This document shows, in pieces, positions 33,289 through 43,853 of a DNA stretch of 64,000 nt. The stretch is taken from positions 1,438,519-1,502,518 of the forward strand of contig CAXIPT010000002.1 of assembly GCA_964030475.1 (NCBI GenBank). The letters are read 5' to 3'. Each line of letters opens with the position of its first letter. Position 1 is the stretch's first letter. The notes under the pieces were generated by a model. The model was not told the origin of the DNA. It searched no databases and saw only the letters and a list, made by a program, of their open reading frames with translations. A program made the position numbers and the translations under genes. The stretch is from Tethya wilhelma (taxonomy: Eukaryota; Porifera; Demospongiae; Tethyida; Tethyidae).

Positions 33289-33977
33289 GTCTGTTACTAA
33301 GTTATCTGAAGAACGGCAGCTGTAGAGTCCAAATGGAAGGTACTTACGTTCATGAATCAAAATTATCTTGAAATTTGTCGTGTAGGATCTTGCGAAATGC
33401 TGTAGTTTCTGAGATCTGAGGCTTTTGTGCATCTCTGAGCGCTTAGGCTTCGAAACCGCGCCCATCGATCACGCCCCATGTGATGTGCGTTATCTAGAAA
33501 TACAAATGAGCTTGCATAGAGTGGCCCGGATGTACAGGCCAGTTCACTATATTTAAATCAGATAGCTGCTTTGTCAGGTAAGTAACTCAAGTGAAATAAC
33601 ACTTTGTAGAACTGTGAATGTATGATCTAGTACTGTTCTTACTGTTGGCAGTGTTGCTTGGTCAGACTGCAATGATGAGCAGATGAGGAGCCGGGCTGAA
33701 GTTCAGAACTGTCACAAATTATATGATCTAGTACTGAGCTTAGATGTGTTGTTTGTATCAGTGAGCTTCACTACATGCCTGACTGGCTACTAAGCTGAGG
33801 AGCCTGGGGACTATAGGCTAACTTGGGCCTCAGTACTATACTATGATTGGTAGATTAGTTTTGTTGATACACCTGGGCCATACATGTAGGGTATAATACA
33901 CTCTTTTACACAGTGTATGTGTATGTGTGCTAGCCAGGGTGCCGAGGCTTGTGCGCCACACAGTGGTGCTTTCATTA
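33206..33977 (-). mobile_element. 0.7-kb GCCTCGGCAC element, copy 3
   Basis: Reversed copy with 'ttaagcctcggcacgtgcgt' at the left and 'tgccgaggcttgtgcgccac' near the right. The internal microsatellite is a long TG run (about 33256-33287). Confidence 0.65.
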
Positions 33978-33979
33978 AT

Positions 33980-34571
33980 AAAATGGTAATAATTTTCAAC
34001 AGAGCAACAAACAATTGACTTGTAAACTATCAGGAGAGACTTGCAGAAGGAAGTGCTACATGTGAAGAAGTGCAGAGTAGTGATTGTAAAGTAGTTTTTA
34101 ATATCAATGATCTGATTTTATGAATCTTGAAGTGTGCTTAATTGTTTGGTTCACTTGTCTGTGTACAAGAGCAATAACTTCAATCTGGTGACCATTTTGT
34201 GCACTAGACTCAGCTCCTAGACTTGGTGTCCGCATGCCTTGATAGCTACTGCAGTGCAAATATAAATCTTTGAGTCGTTCTCACCATTTTTGTGAGTGCT
34301 AGTGTGCATACAATTTTTGTCACTCTTGGTAAGTTAACAAGATTGCTCACAAAATCAGCTAGTAAAAAATGTGGCATGCTAAATGCTCTTAGTTATAGCT
34401 CATATACGTTGAAAAACATACCTGCAATGTTGTGTCAAGTTCTTTTGGCTCCAATTGCTCCGAAAATCGAGTGTACCTCTACCTACTAAGGTCTAAGTTA
34501 GCTGAATTTTAGTAGAGAAATGACATCATTGTGTAAATAAATTCATGTGATCTCTCCATGGGCGGAACGAC
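33980..34571. other. no gene seen
   Basis: Unassigned sequence ending at the ambiguous base 34572. Confidence 0.35.
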
Positions 34572-34677
34572 NCATCAGCAGATTTGTGGCCATCATCAAT
34601 CTATTGATGAGCGAAACATTTTTTCAGTGAATGCTAAATCAGCTAAACATGTACATGTACATGTACATATGGTTTAA

Positions 34678-34970
34678 TTACTGCTTGTCCCTGTTGAGGA
34701 CATTCAAGTCATCCAGAAGTGACTGAATGGTATCCGAATTAGGTATGTACATCATCTCATGGCGTACTTCTCTGTATGTTCTATTTCTACCAGAGCCTGT
34801 CCACTGATTCTCTGTGCGCTCCTGAATGTGAAGTTTATCAAACAGTACATAAATTCCTGACAGTGTGCCAGTCGGTTGAAGAATGGACATATCATATCAT
34901 TGTGGAGCAAGAGCCAATGTGTGAGCTTAGTGGTTTTAGTGGAGCTCTTATCCATGTCATCGGCTCGCAT
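34678..34970 (-). pseudogene. transposase 5' fragment, duplicate of 45675-45967
   Basis: Minus strand reads HEMMYIPNSDTIQSLLDDL, the part that precedes the catalytic region in the gene at 45755-48110. Nothing follows because the sequence is interrupted at 34572. Confidence 0.55.
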
Positions 34971-35310
34971 TTTAGAGCTTATCCGAAACCATTTTATGCC
35001 CTATTGATTTTTATACAGCATCACATTATGAGTATAAACGACGAACAAAGTGTTCCAGTTTCTGTTAATTATAGAACTGGTAACAGCTTTGAATAGGTTG
35101 GAAACTGAACACTAACTATATACATCTGGACATGCCACTCACCATTCATATAGTCACACTTGTATACAACCAAACCTTTTTGTTTTGTACTATAGATTTT
35201 TTATTTATTTGTTTTTAAATCATGACCTTGTTTACATGACACGAATAGTGATTTTTCTACTGTAATGTGCCCTGGTATATATACGAATATAGTGGCAGAA
35301 TAGTGCCTCC

Positions 35311-35474
35311 TACCATTGTTAAAATAGGATGGTATATACACCCCAGATATGTTGATTTACACTCCTATAGTGTAAACATGCACACATATTTTACACCCAA
35401 AAGGGTATAGTTTTTAAAGCGTACACTATCTACCATTTGGGGTGTAAAATTACACCCTTGTTTTAACAGTGTAG
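35311..35474. mobile_element. MITE with CACTGTTAAAACAAGGGTGTA ends (duplicate at 45171-45334)
   Basis: Inverted ends 'taccattgttaaaatagga' and 'cccttgttttaacagtgta', with several internal 'gggtgtaaa' repeats. It lies in both copies of the 2.2-kb duplication. Confidence 0.65.
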
Positions 35475-35949
35475 AGGGATAAATCCTTAATGCTAAACTT
35501 AAGTTTACGCTTCCATTTCCCTTCTACAATCCCAGGGTCTGGCTGTTCATGTTCTTTGATTTCTTTGTAAAACTAACTAGGAGTTGTCTGCAATGAAACA
35601 ATATATACATGTCAATAATAGGCGCAACTTAGGATCGACAAACAAGTATAATGTATACATAACAGTCCTTACAAGTATCACAATACAACAATAAGTCTTA
35701 AAATTAAATTGGATCTGCATGGTTATACGAGCAATAGCAAACTATTGTTCAACTCAACCTCAATACTAGGTACACCATTTCTCATCTTGAAAGCGACCAT
35801 GCATATTTAATTCAGCAAGTAGGTTTCAGCGACATGGCTGAGTAAAGGGTGACACATTTCCTGTTTTCATTTAGTTACAATACACTTCTTTACATCTAAG
35901 TCGCTTTGTGTTACAGGATTCGCTTCTCTCTGTCGACTACCACCATGCA

Positions 35950-36200
35950 CCTCTCCAATGAGCACCACTCCTCCCACAGCCACCTCTTCCACGCAACTTG
36001 AAAGCCTCAATCGCCTCCTTCTTCTCTTCGAATTCCTTTCTCTCCTTTTTTTTTCCTTTACGGGTCTTCTTTTCTCTTTGTCTCTAATCAGAGTTTTTCA
36101 TCTTTCTCATTTTGTAGGTACTCCATCATTTGCTCACTTGACAACTGTTTGGACATCATTGATGTTGATTTTCCTGCATACTTACTTTTAGGAGGGTCCA
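35950..36200 (-). pseudogene. lysine/glutamate-rich coding relic (duplicate 44444-44690)
   Basis: Minus strand gives DPPKSKYAGKSTSMMSKQLS and EQMMEYLQNEKDEKL, then after stops a charged run KKKERKEFEEKKEAIEAFKL and RGRGGCGR. Such charged helices followed by a short GRG/Cys motif occur at the ends of some DDE transposon proteins. The assignment is weak. Confidence 0.3.
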
Positions 36201-36791
36201 TCAAGGGCTAGAGAAACTTTTTGTTCTCCGATAGGGAGAGTGGGTGTTGGTAGAGTTGTTTCTTTGTCATCAGAAATGGTCAGAGCTTTAAACTTATATT
36301 CACGGTGGGAGTTGAATAGAAAATAAAAAAGGGTAGAACGAACTTGATTACTTGCCAAGAAGCAATTACCTTTGGTGATATGGACTCAGGATGTAATTTG
36401 TACTAAGATAATTATGCATGCATTTGTTACTGTGATTATGTGTGACATCATTAATTACTGTCTTATATACGGACTATGTCCCAGATTTTATGTTCATTCT
36501 GTTTTGCTATTGTCATTGGCTAGTCATTTTATTTCATGAACTATTCGAGATTCACTTGAATTTTTAGTGTAAGGGTGAGAGCTAAACCTAGTTACTACAT
36601 ATTGGCGACGTGGTGAACAAAACTTAGAACTCGGCATTACTACACACGGTCATATTGCACAATTCTAACCTGGCAGAGATGATTGGAGCACTTGGATAGC
36701 ATAACTTAAGTCTTTACCAGAAATTACTGGACATTTCTCATTTTACTTAACCAACTTTTGCTTAATTAGAAGAGCTATTTTATATGGAGAG

Positions 36792-37570
36792 TCAATGGAA
36801 GGAATCTTATACAAGCTAAAATCCCTAAATCGGGAAAACGCTGTCCTAAGAAAGTCTTTTGTCACAAAAAAAAATAACCATTGGAATTTCCCTGAGCCCC
36901 CTCTTGTGACTGCTACTTCTCCCATTGACTCCAATACAAAATGGCTGAACTCTTGAACTTCGACTTGGGTCATCTGACATTTATGAGAGTAGTATTCAAA
37001 ATCCTAGATCACCATTCTGTAAACCAATGGTCAAAGTTCACTAATATAGCACTGCTGGAGCACTAGTCCCACCTACTCAATGCACTGAAACCACCTAAAA
37101 AGCAACTGTTGTGCATGCGCAATTCGTTTTGCATTGCCACTTGATGGGGGTCAAAGTCCACAACGTGGATTTGCAATTATGTGCTACAGAAATAACTGCG
37201 CTAGTGTGGTTGAATAATAGATACCTGAGGTTAAAATTATAGTATGTAGCAAACATGAATATATTATTGAATGGTGTGGTGGCATCTAGTCATGTGTAAT
37301 AGAATTTGAGTGTTGCTAAGTTTGTAGAGCCTGATTTAGCATATGTGCTGAATGTGAATAGCCCTCTAGCAATTGATTTCTCCAGAAGAATCGAACTGCT
37401 TCTTTTTCAGTTTCAAGTTCTCTACATCTTTGTTTACAAAATTCTGTGTAGTTTACCTTTCTCTGTATTGCATGTTTTTAAATTTTGTTTCTATTAGAAC
37501 TCTATCGATTCCCTGTATACTGGTGGAAATTTCTGTTCTTCTTGGATTGTAAAGGAATGCAGGTTCAGAG
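36792..37570. other. no gene seen
   Basis: Non-coding or unrecognised DNA between the duplication and the transposon pseudogene. Confidence 0.35.
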
Positions 37571-38945
37571 TCATTGTATGGGGAATATTTTTGTTTTTGA
37601 ATCTAGATTTTTTACTTTTCGAATTATTTTTTCTTCAATTTCTATAGCATCCCATGCAACATCTCTTGAAAGACATGAATCATAGCTACTCGTAGAAAGT
37701 GACTGAGCCACTTCATTAATGTTAGAATCTAATTTGTCATTGAAAGGTGTTTTGTTACATAGTTCAGTATCAGTCAAGGGTGTAACATTTTTTTGAATTA
37801 AATTCAGACTGTGCTGTGGTAGAATAACTAGAGTCATTTGATTGTGGAGTATTTTGGCTTAATCCACATAATTTTATTTGTTTCTTGATAATTTTTTTCT
37901 TTTTCTGATGATAGCATTTTCTTTTCTGTCGGATGCAGCTGCAGACTGCTGTTCAGAGGAAAGGATTCTGTTAGCTTCCGTTTCAGAGTTGTTAGCTGTT
38001 ATTATAACATTATTCCGAGAAGTATTAATTTTCAACCTAAATTGTGCATGTCATCATCGATCATAAGTTACTGATTTTTAAATTATGATATCCACTAGCA
38101 CTGGGATCTGGCACCTTCCCCTTCACTTCACTTGGAGTTACCCAAGCTAACAATGCAATAAGATTTTGGATATCAGTGGATGGCTTTGTCAACACATGGT
38201 AACACAGATCCAAGATCTTTGTGGGAATGAAAAGTCCAGGAACACTGTTCCAAGGCCCATCACCAAGTAAGCTTGATTCTAGCTTGCTCAGTCATGAAAT
38301 GAAGTTCACATGTACTGATCCAACGCACATAGTCTGGTAATGGTTGTGGTTCACTTCTGGGTATCTGAATTGGTAACGGAGAATACAAAAATGTTGTATA
38401 CTTGTCTGTTCACTCTTAAGTAAATTCATTGTGTAACAGAGCATAGTCATTCCGGTAAGTTTTCGTAAAGTCTAAATCAAGCCCCCAAGAATAGTGCAAA
38501 TCACAATCACTCACTTGATATGTCTCATCACTGAGTGCTTTCTCTTCCTCATTAAGGCTCAAAAATTTTTTCAATGCTCCTTCATCTTTGAATATAAAAT
38601 TCTCTAACTTCAATCCTCTTTGACACAATAATGGTTTTCCTCCAAACCTTGCAGTTTTCAAATACTTCTCGACCTCATTTGCCATGCTCTCCATATTTTC
38701 TTTATGCTCAGCTGAACCAACAACAGCATTAGGATGGATTGCATGACCTTTGAATGGTCCATGAGCACTCAAAACAAAATTTTCTTGTGCATGAACATGC
38801 TCCACAAATTTGCACTGCTGTTATACTCGGCAAAAGACACTTGAGTGATTGAGAAACCGGAGTAATCGTACAAGACACATCTGGACAATTCGATTGGATG
38901 GCTTTTCTGAGGACCATTGTCCACCACAAAAACAAATTCTTTTTT
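37571..38945 (-). pseudogene. transposon-type protein, broken
   Basis: The best-preserved part is 38416-38805 (GPFKGHAIHPNAVVGSAEHK, ENMESMANEVEKYLKTARFG and a charged tail). Upstream in another frame it is preceded by FVFVVDNGPQKSHPIELSRC and GFSITQVSFAEYNSSANF. Downstream come PLPIQIPRSEPQPLPDYVRW, LGDGPWNSVPGLFIPTKILD and LIALLAWVTPSEV (38100-38400), and a serine-rich piece at 37571-37837. The order VDNGP..FAEYNS..EHKENME..PGLF is one I associate with a repeated sponge/cnidarian transposon protein. The superfamily is not certain. At least two frameshifts and several stops. Confidence 0.5.
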
Positions 38946-39234
38946 TAGTTGGTTAGTAATTGGATCACAGAAGCTAGTTTACAGGATTTTTAATTATATG
39001 CAGTAGGGCAATTTCTAAGGTATTACTGATTAAAATCATGTTCAATTACATAACTGGTACATCACAGTGCAATTACTGCTGTATTCGCACTTCTTAGAAC
39101 ACATCCACATTATTCTGCTCTCACAGTCATGCTATAACTTACTGCCCCACTGATATTCTGTTTCGTTCGTCTTATACTGCGTTGCTGTACACCTTACTGT
39201 ACATCCCTATCACTGCCGGCTGTGTATGTGTCTG

Positions 39235-39472
39235 TTTTACACTGTCTCACTGTCACAGAGTCCCACGTACTGTCACTGTCTTACTGTCACACTGTCATAC
39301 TGTCCCACTATGATAATCCCACTGTCTCACGTCATACTGGCCCACTGTCTCACTGTCCCACTGTCTCACTTTCCCACAGTCTTAATGTCCTACAGTCTCA
39401 TTGTCCTACGGTCTCACTGCCACACTGTCTTGCTGTCCTACTGTCCCACTCTCACGACACCGATCCCACTGC
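39235..39472 (+). repeat. degenerate CACTGTCYYA minisatellite
   Basis: More than twenty tandem units of about 10 nt built on 'ctgtcccact' / 'ctgtctcact'. All three plus-strand frames are open for a while because of the repeat; none is a gene. Confidence 0.9.
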
Positions 39473-40000
39473 AGTACACCAAGCTGTTTTTGTTTGCAGA
39501 TGATACTAAATGCCTCATGCCTATATAGAATATATCCTCTCCTTCTGACCACATCCTATTACAATCCGACCTTAATGTTCTATCTTATTAATTGGAGATG
39601 GAAATTATCATTCAACGATCAGAATAAAATGTGCTCTACTTTCAATTATGGCCACCCCATCTATAAGTGCAACCTCTCTCGATACTATCAATACGAGATA
39701 AACAGTCAGGCTACTAATTTCTTCCGTTAGTGAGCATAAGGATCTTGGTATAATAGTTTTAGCTGATCTATCATTGTCTAGCTACATATCCAGAGTGACA
39801 TCTAAAGGTTACGGCTACTCAGGCGCACATTTTGCTCTTCCAACAATGTTACAATTAAGACAAAGTTGTATATATTATCATTAGTAAGGTCATGCACAGG
39901 TGCTATATGGGACACAAGTATGGAGACCAACAAAGCTGAAAGATATCAATCTATTAGAGTCACTGCAACGTCGGGCTTTCAATACAAGTCATGTTATAGC
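39473..40000 (+). pseudogene. LINE reverse-transcriptase relic
   Basis: Directly after the minisatellite: TKLFLFADDTKCLMPI, which carries the catalytic FADD box of non-LTR reverse transcriptases. Then in shifting frames come LLQSDLNVL, SEHKDLGIIVLADLSLSSYI, VLYGTQVWRPTKLKDINLLE and SLQRRAFNT, the conserved order of the thumb/C-terminal part. Everything upstream of the FADD box is missing and frames are broken. Inactive fragment of a Jockey/CR1-like or related element; the clade is not resolved. Confidence 0.75.
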
Positions 40001-40005
40001 TCTCC

Positions 40006-41542
40006 TTGAAACTGTTTGCTATTCAGGATCGCTCACAAGCACAAACTGAACTAAAATTTACCAAAGAATATCAAGTAGATATGTCAATAACCATATGCAG
40101 ATATGCAGTTAGCAAGTTTCGTGATATGGTTGAGGTCTTTCATGAACAAACTGATCCAATTCTCTGTCTCACAAAAGAATTTAAAGAACCGCTCTTTAGT
40201 CTATTAAAAAATAAATTAGTTGAAAGTGCTAATGAAAAAATAGCTGCCTGTGCATTATGTGACTATAGCTATATAGCTATTAAAAAGTCTTCCAGAAGTG
40301 ATCTTTAGAGATATGGAAGAAGTTAAACAACCAGGAAGTAATTTAAATAACTACTTCCTTTATTTGAGGAAAACAGATTTCAAAGATAGTCTTCAAAAGT
40401 GGCTGGGAAAGTATACAAAGGAACATTGTGAACAGTTGTATTCAATGCCATATAGGGAAGAAAAAAAGACAAGATTAGTGTACCTTGCTCAACGAGAATT
40501 GAATTGACTTGTCACACTTGTAGAAGAGCAAACCCAAAAAGCTACTCAACGTATGATGAACTATGAAGCAGGAAGAGATGATGAAAGTGAATATACTGAC
40601 ACTGAAAGTGGAAGTCAAAGTCTTGAATCCGAACATGAAAGTATTGTAAGTACAAGCACTGATCAAGAAGATGAAGACACTGATCACGATGAAAAATGGG
40701 ATGACAAACAAACAAACCAGATAGACACTATAGAGTCAGACAGAAATGATGTTCACACAGAAACTGAAGATGAGGACCAGAGACTGGAGAAGGAAATCGA
40801 GTGGCTGAAGTTCTTTCTTTCCCACAAGCTAACAAAGGAACTTGATGTAAGTGATCTACGACGGTTTCATGTTTTCTGTGATGTTGAAACCCTAAAGGAC
40901 ATTGAGAACTTTGAGCAAGAAATCAAACATGGGCTAGGGGTATTACAAAGGAGACTAAATAATATAAACAATTATGTGGATGTACAGAACAGTGTCCTTT
41001 TATGGAGAACAGTGTGACAATACAGATGATATATTATTTACGTGGATGTACAGAACAGTGTCCTTTTATGGAGAACAGTGTGACAATACAGATGATGAGC
41101 ATAAAAGTAATCATCATGTAATTCAACACTGTCCAACATGTCTTGCTTCATCTAGGGAAGTAGAAACTAAAGAAATGATATACCAAATGTGTGTAGCTCA
41201 TTGGTTGCAAGCGAGACAAAGTTCATCATTTTTGAAACTAAGTGTGAGTACAAGCCATACAAAGAATACCAAGAAATATACCCCGATTGGAGGATCCCAT
41301 GCAGAAGAGATGTCAGCAAAAACAGGATATTACTGGAAGTGGTTTTAGGGAAATTACTCTCGCCAAGTTGCATCAGAATTTGGAGCGAAAGACAACAAAA
41401 TTCCAAGAGAATGGCAAGAATACACATAGGAAGATGCGAAAACAGAATTGAAGAAACAATACAGGATTTGACACTAAATAAAACAAATATTTATTTAGTA
41501 GTACAGAATCCAAATTGTAGCATAGTTATACATACAGATTAA
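40006..41542 (+). pseudogene. unknown acidic protein, frameshifted
   Basis: Three consecutive plus-strand frames appear to be one protein. First part: KEYQVDMSITICRYAVSKFR and KEFKEPLFSLLKNKL. Second, after a one-base shift near 40294: EVIFRDMEEVKQPGSNLNNY and DFKDSLQKWLGKYTKEHCEQ. Third, after a TGA at 40505: a strongly acidic region (SESEYTDTES-like, rich in D, E, S, T) ending in a helical EKEIEWLKFFLSHKLTKEL. A 66-bp tandem duplication (40976-41035 / 41042-41097) interrupts the end. A further piece (41100-41542) has HHVIQHCPTCLASSREVETK. I do not recognise the family. Repeat-rich neighbours suggest a transposon accessory protein, but this is a guess. Confidence 0.35.
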
Positions 41543-42043
41543 CTTTTGTGTAGTTACTATATATAAGTTATAATTATTAGCCATAACATTTAATTTAGTG
41601 AAAAACACATTCAATTTGTCAAATGTATGTATTTACTGCAGATGTAAAGTTGTGTATTACTGTAGCTAGAAGCCTGATTATTAGTGCATATATTGTGTGA
41701 TTTTGAAAGTATATGCACGTAGATTGATGAGCATTTTAAAAAAATGGTTTGTTCTCAGCAATACTAGACATGACACCTATAAATTTTATCCATGCATGTA
41801 CAACATGATTGAACCACACTGCATTGGAAATAAGAAACTTCATCAATTATATTACTAGTCTAGTTGGTATGTTGAAGCAACTATATAGAGAGGTTTATTG
41901 TTGACTGAGCGTATGTTTTAAGATTTGGCAGTTGTATCAACCTGCTGCATGATGAAATAAGCCAATAAATATTTTGTGTTACAGTACTAGTATGAACTGA
42001 ATATGCCAGACTCAACAACAGCAAACACATGCAACTATACTGA

Positions 42044-43852
42044 CTAGAGCTGATACTCCACTTGAAACCCTCTAGAGATATAGTCTGGTCTTGTTGATGC
42101 CACATACTCCTCCACCAGCTCCTGATGTACCACTGCCCGTGAGTTGTCCAGCTCTGAAAGGTCATCCTTAAACTTTGGCTCCTTCTTAAATTGATCAAGA
42201 AAAGCCTACACGTTTACGGAGCTTGTCAAACTGACCACAAGAAGACTCAAACAGCTGTTAAAAAAAAAAGAAGAAGACAAACTGATGGAGCTCCACCATC
42301 ATAAACAGGCTGCAGTTTCATCATTATAACGTACACATGTAGCTAGTACAATGTCATATATACATAATTATGCAGTACTTTAACATACCGACGCTATGCT
42401 TGTGTGGTTGGCCAGCATTAAACCACTGACTCTGTGGGCTGACTGAATATGAGGAGGCTTACGAGACAAAGCAACCTATAAGAAAACACAAAGTTGCTAG
42501 TAAAGAAGTGCATACAAAATAAAATAAGAACACTGTGATTTATTCTAAACGTCTATACATTACCTGGATGCTGGCAGGTCACCATGGGATAAACTGAGCT
42601 AGTTTTCTTTCTGATCCTCTGCAGTGACTTGTGCACCTGAGTGGGGTCCACCTCCCCCTGAATAATGTTCAGGATGGAGATGTAGCAGTGGTTGCGATGA
42701 CGGTCACGTGGAGTGGATACCATGATATTCTTAGGCTGTTAGGAGCATCATTTGTTGCAATGCGTGAAAGTGTGATATATAGGAACATGTGAACTGATAT
42801 ACAAAGTGGTAAAAAAAACAATAGTTTATCAAGCATGCGCAGAAGCTAAACTGAACACACATGTACATGCAGATATGAAGACCTGTAACATAAAATTTGC
42901 ATTATACATACATCACAAAGTCTTAGTAATAAAGTATGAGTAACTGCATTAAGCACTGATATAGCTAGTGAATTAACATGAGAAACGGTGAAGCCTAACA
43001 TGAATGCATCATTGAGAATGCACATACCTAAAGTAATCGTCTCATGACATCCAAAAAAGTAGTTTCTCTGATACTTGCCACCTATAATATAGTGCAACAC
43101 ACAGAGCTCTAGATTATGGTATTATTCATCACCAAACACATGTAGCTACAATACCACAACAGCGCTACATGGTTCATGAATATCAATAAAAAGCTTTCAA
43201 GGATTCTCCTAAAAGACAAATGTGCGCACAAAAAGCCAACACTAGCCTCGCATACTCAGAAACCGTTTCCACGCATGTACTATTAAAAATTGAAGTTGCA
43301 AGATGGAGAAAGCCTACATGAAACTGAGGCTATACATAATGTGCCTGCATGCTCCCCTCCTACCTGTGTGTCTGTGGTGAGAGGTGTGTAGCCCGTCATG
43401 AGGTAGTGGAGCCGAGGGCTAGGGATGAGGGGAGGCTATGAGACCAATGAGATCATTGTTCATGTAGCCGGGATAACGGAGAGCGGTAGTACTGGCAGCC
43501 ATGATGGTGGACACCTAGGGAGGAGAGGTTAGAAATTATTTACACTCACATAATAAGATAACTTGATATTTAAGAAACAAAGGGAAGAAACATTTCTATA
43601 TAGTCAAGATGAAGTGCATGGAAGATTAGTGCAACATTTATACTTATTTTAATGCACAATGCAAGAGAAAGAAAGCATTTTCAGCATGACGGTGGTTGAG
43701 TGAGATTACTACAACTCTTAGCAAACTGCTGGCAATAGCAACATTGATAATTTACACTCACCAACAGGTTAATTTGTGACAGTGTTGGATTGGGTATTCT
43801 GAGTCTTTCTGTGCTATTCTGTTCAATGCAGTGTTGTCAAACACAACCTGCA
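42044..43852 (-). pseudogene. TUBG1: gamma-tubulin pseudogene, C-terminal half with introns
   Basis: Six exons match the C-terminal half of gamma-tubulin in order: 43762-43852 (VVFDNTALNRIA), 43364-43514 ([20 protein letters not shown]), 43028-43081 (VASIRETTFLDVMRRLL), 42564-42735 ([20 protein letters not shown]), 42389-42475 ([20 protein letters not shown]), 42044-42254 (LFESSCGQFDKLRKR, then TRPDYIS near the end). Splice sites are conserved GT-AG. Lesions: a frameshift in the first visible exon, +1 in the next, TAG where the family has Gln at the end of 43028-43081, a 2-nt loss plus TGA in place of the Gly of PWGP in 42564-42735, and +1 before AFLDQF in the last. Only the 42389-42475 exon is clean. 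The 5' half is lost at the N (43853). Introns mean it arose by DNA duplication, not retroposition. Confidence 0.85.
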
Positions 43853-43853
43853 N

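Larger units (their letters stand above)
34573..36791 (+). repeat. 2,219-bp inverted duplication, copy 1 (partner 43854-46072)
   Basis: The exact reverse complement occurs at 43854-46072, with the same length and identical translations in every frame that I compared. Each copy begins right after a single N (34572 and 43853). In this copy the transposase 5' region is cut by the N, whereas at the partner the same gene runs on beyond 46072. The partner is thus the natural context, and this copy is probably an assembly or haplotype artefact. Confidence 0.92.

Noticed and set aside
34776..35096. Plus-strand 106-residue frame (and its duplicate at 45549-45869)
   Set aside because: Partly antisense to the transposase 5' fragment; no domain or splice support, and identical in both copies only because of the duplication.
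39222..39530. Long His/Ser/Pro/Thr-rich open frames in three registers
   Set aside because: Produced by the 10-nt CACTGTC-type repeat; only the last 15 codons (FADD region) are real coding, and they belong to the LINE relic.
42846..43100. Separate small minus-strand protein of 84 residues
   Set aside because: It only overlaps the gamma-tubulin exon at 43028-43081 in a shifted reading frame plus intron sequence.
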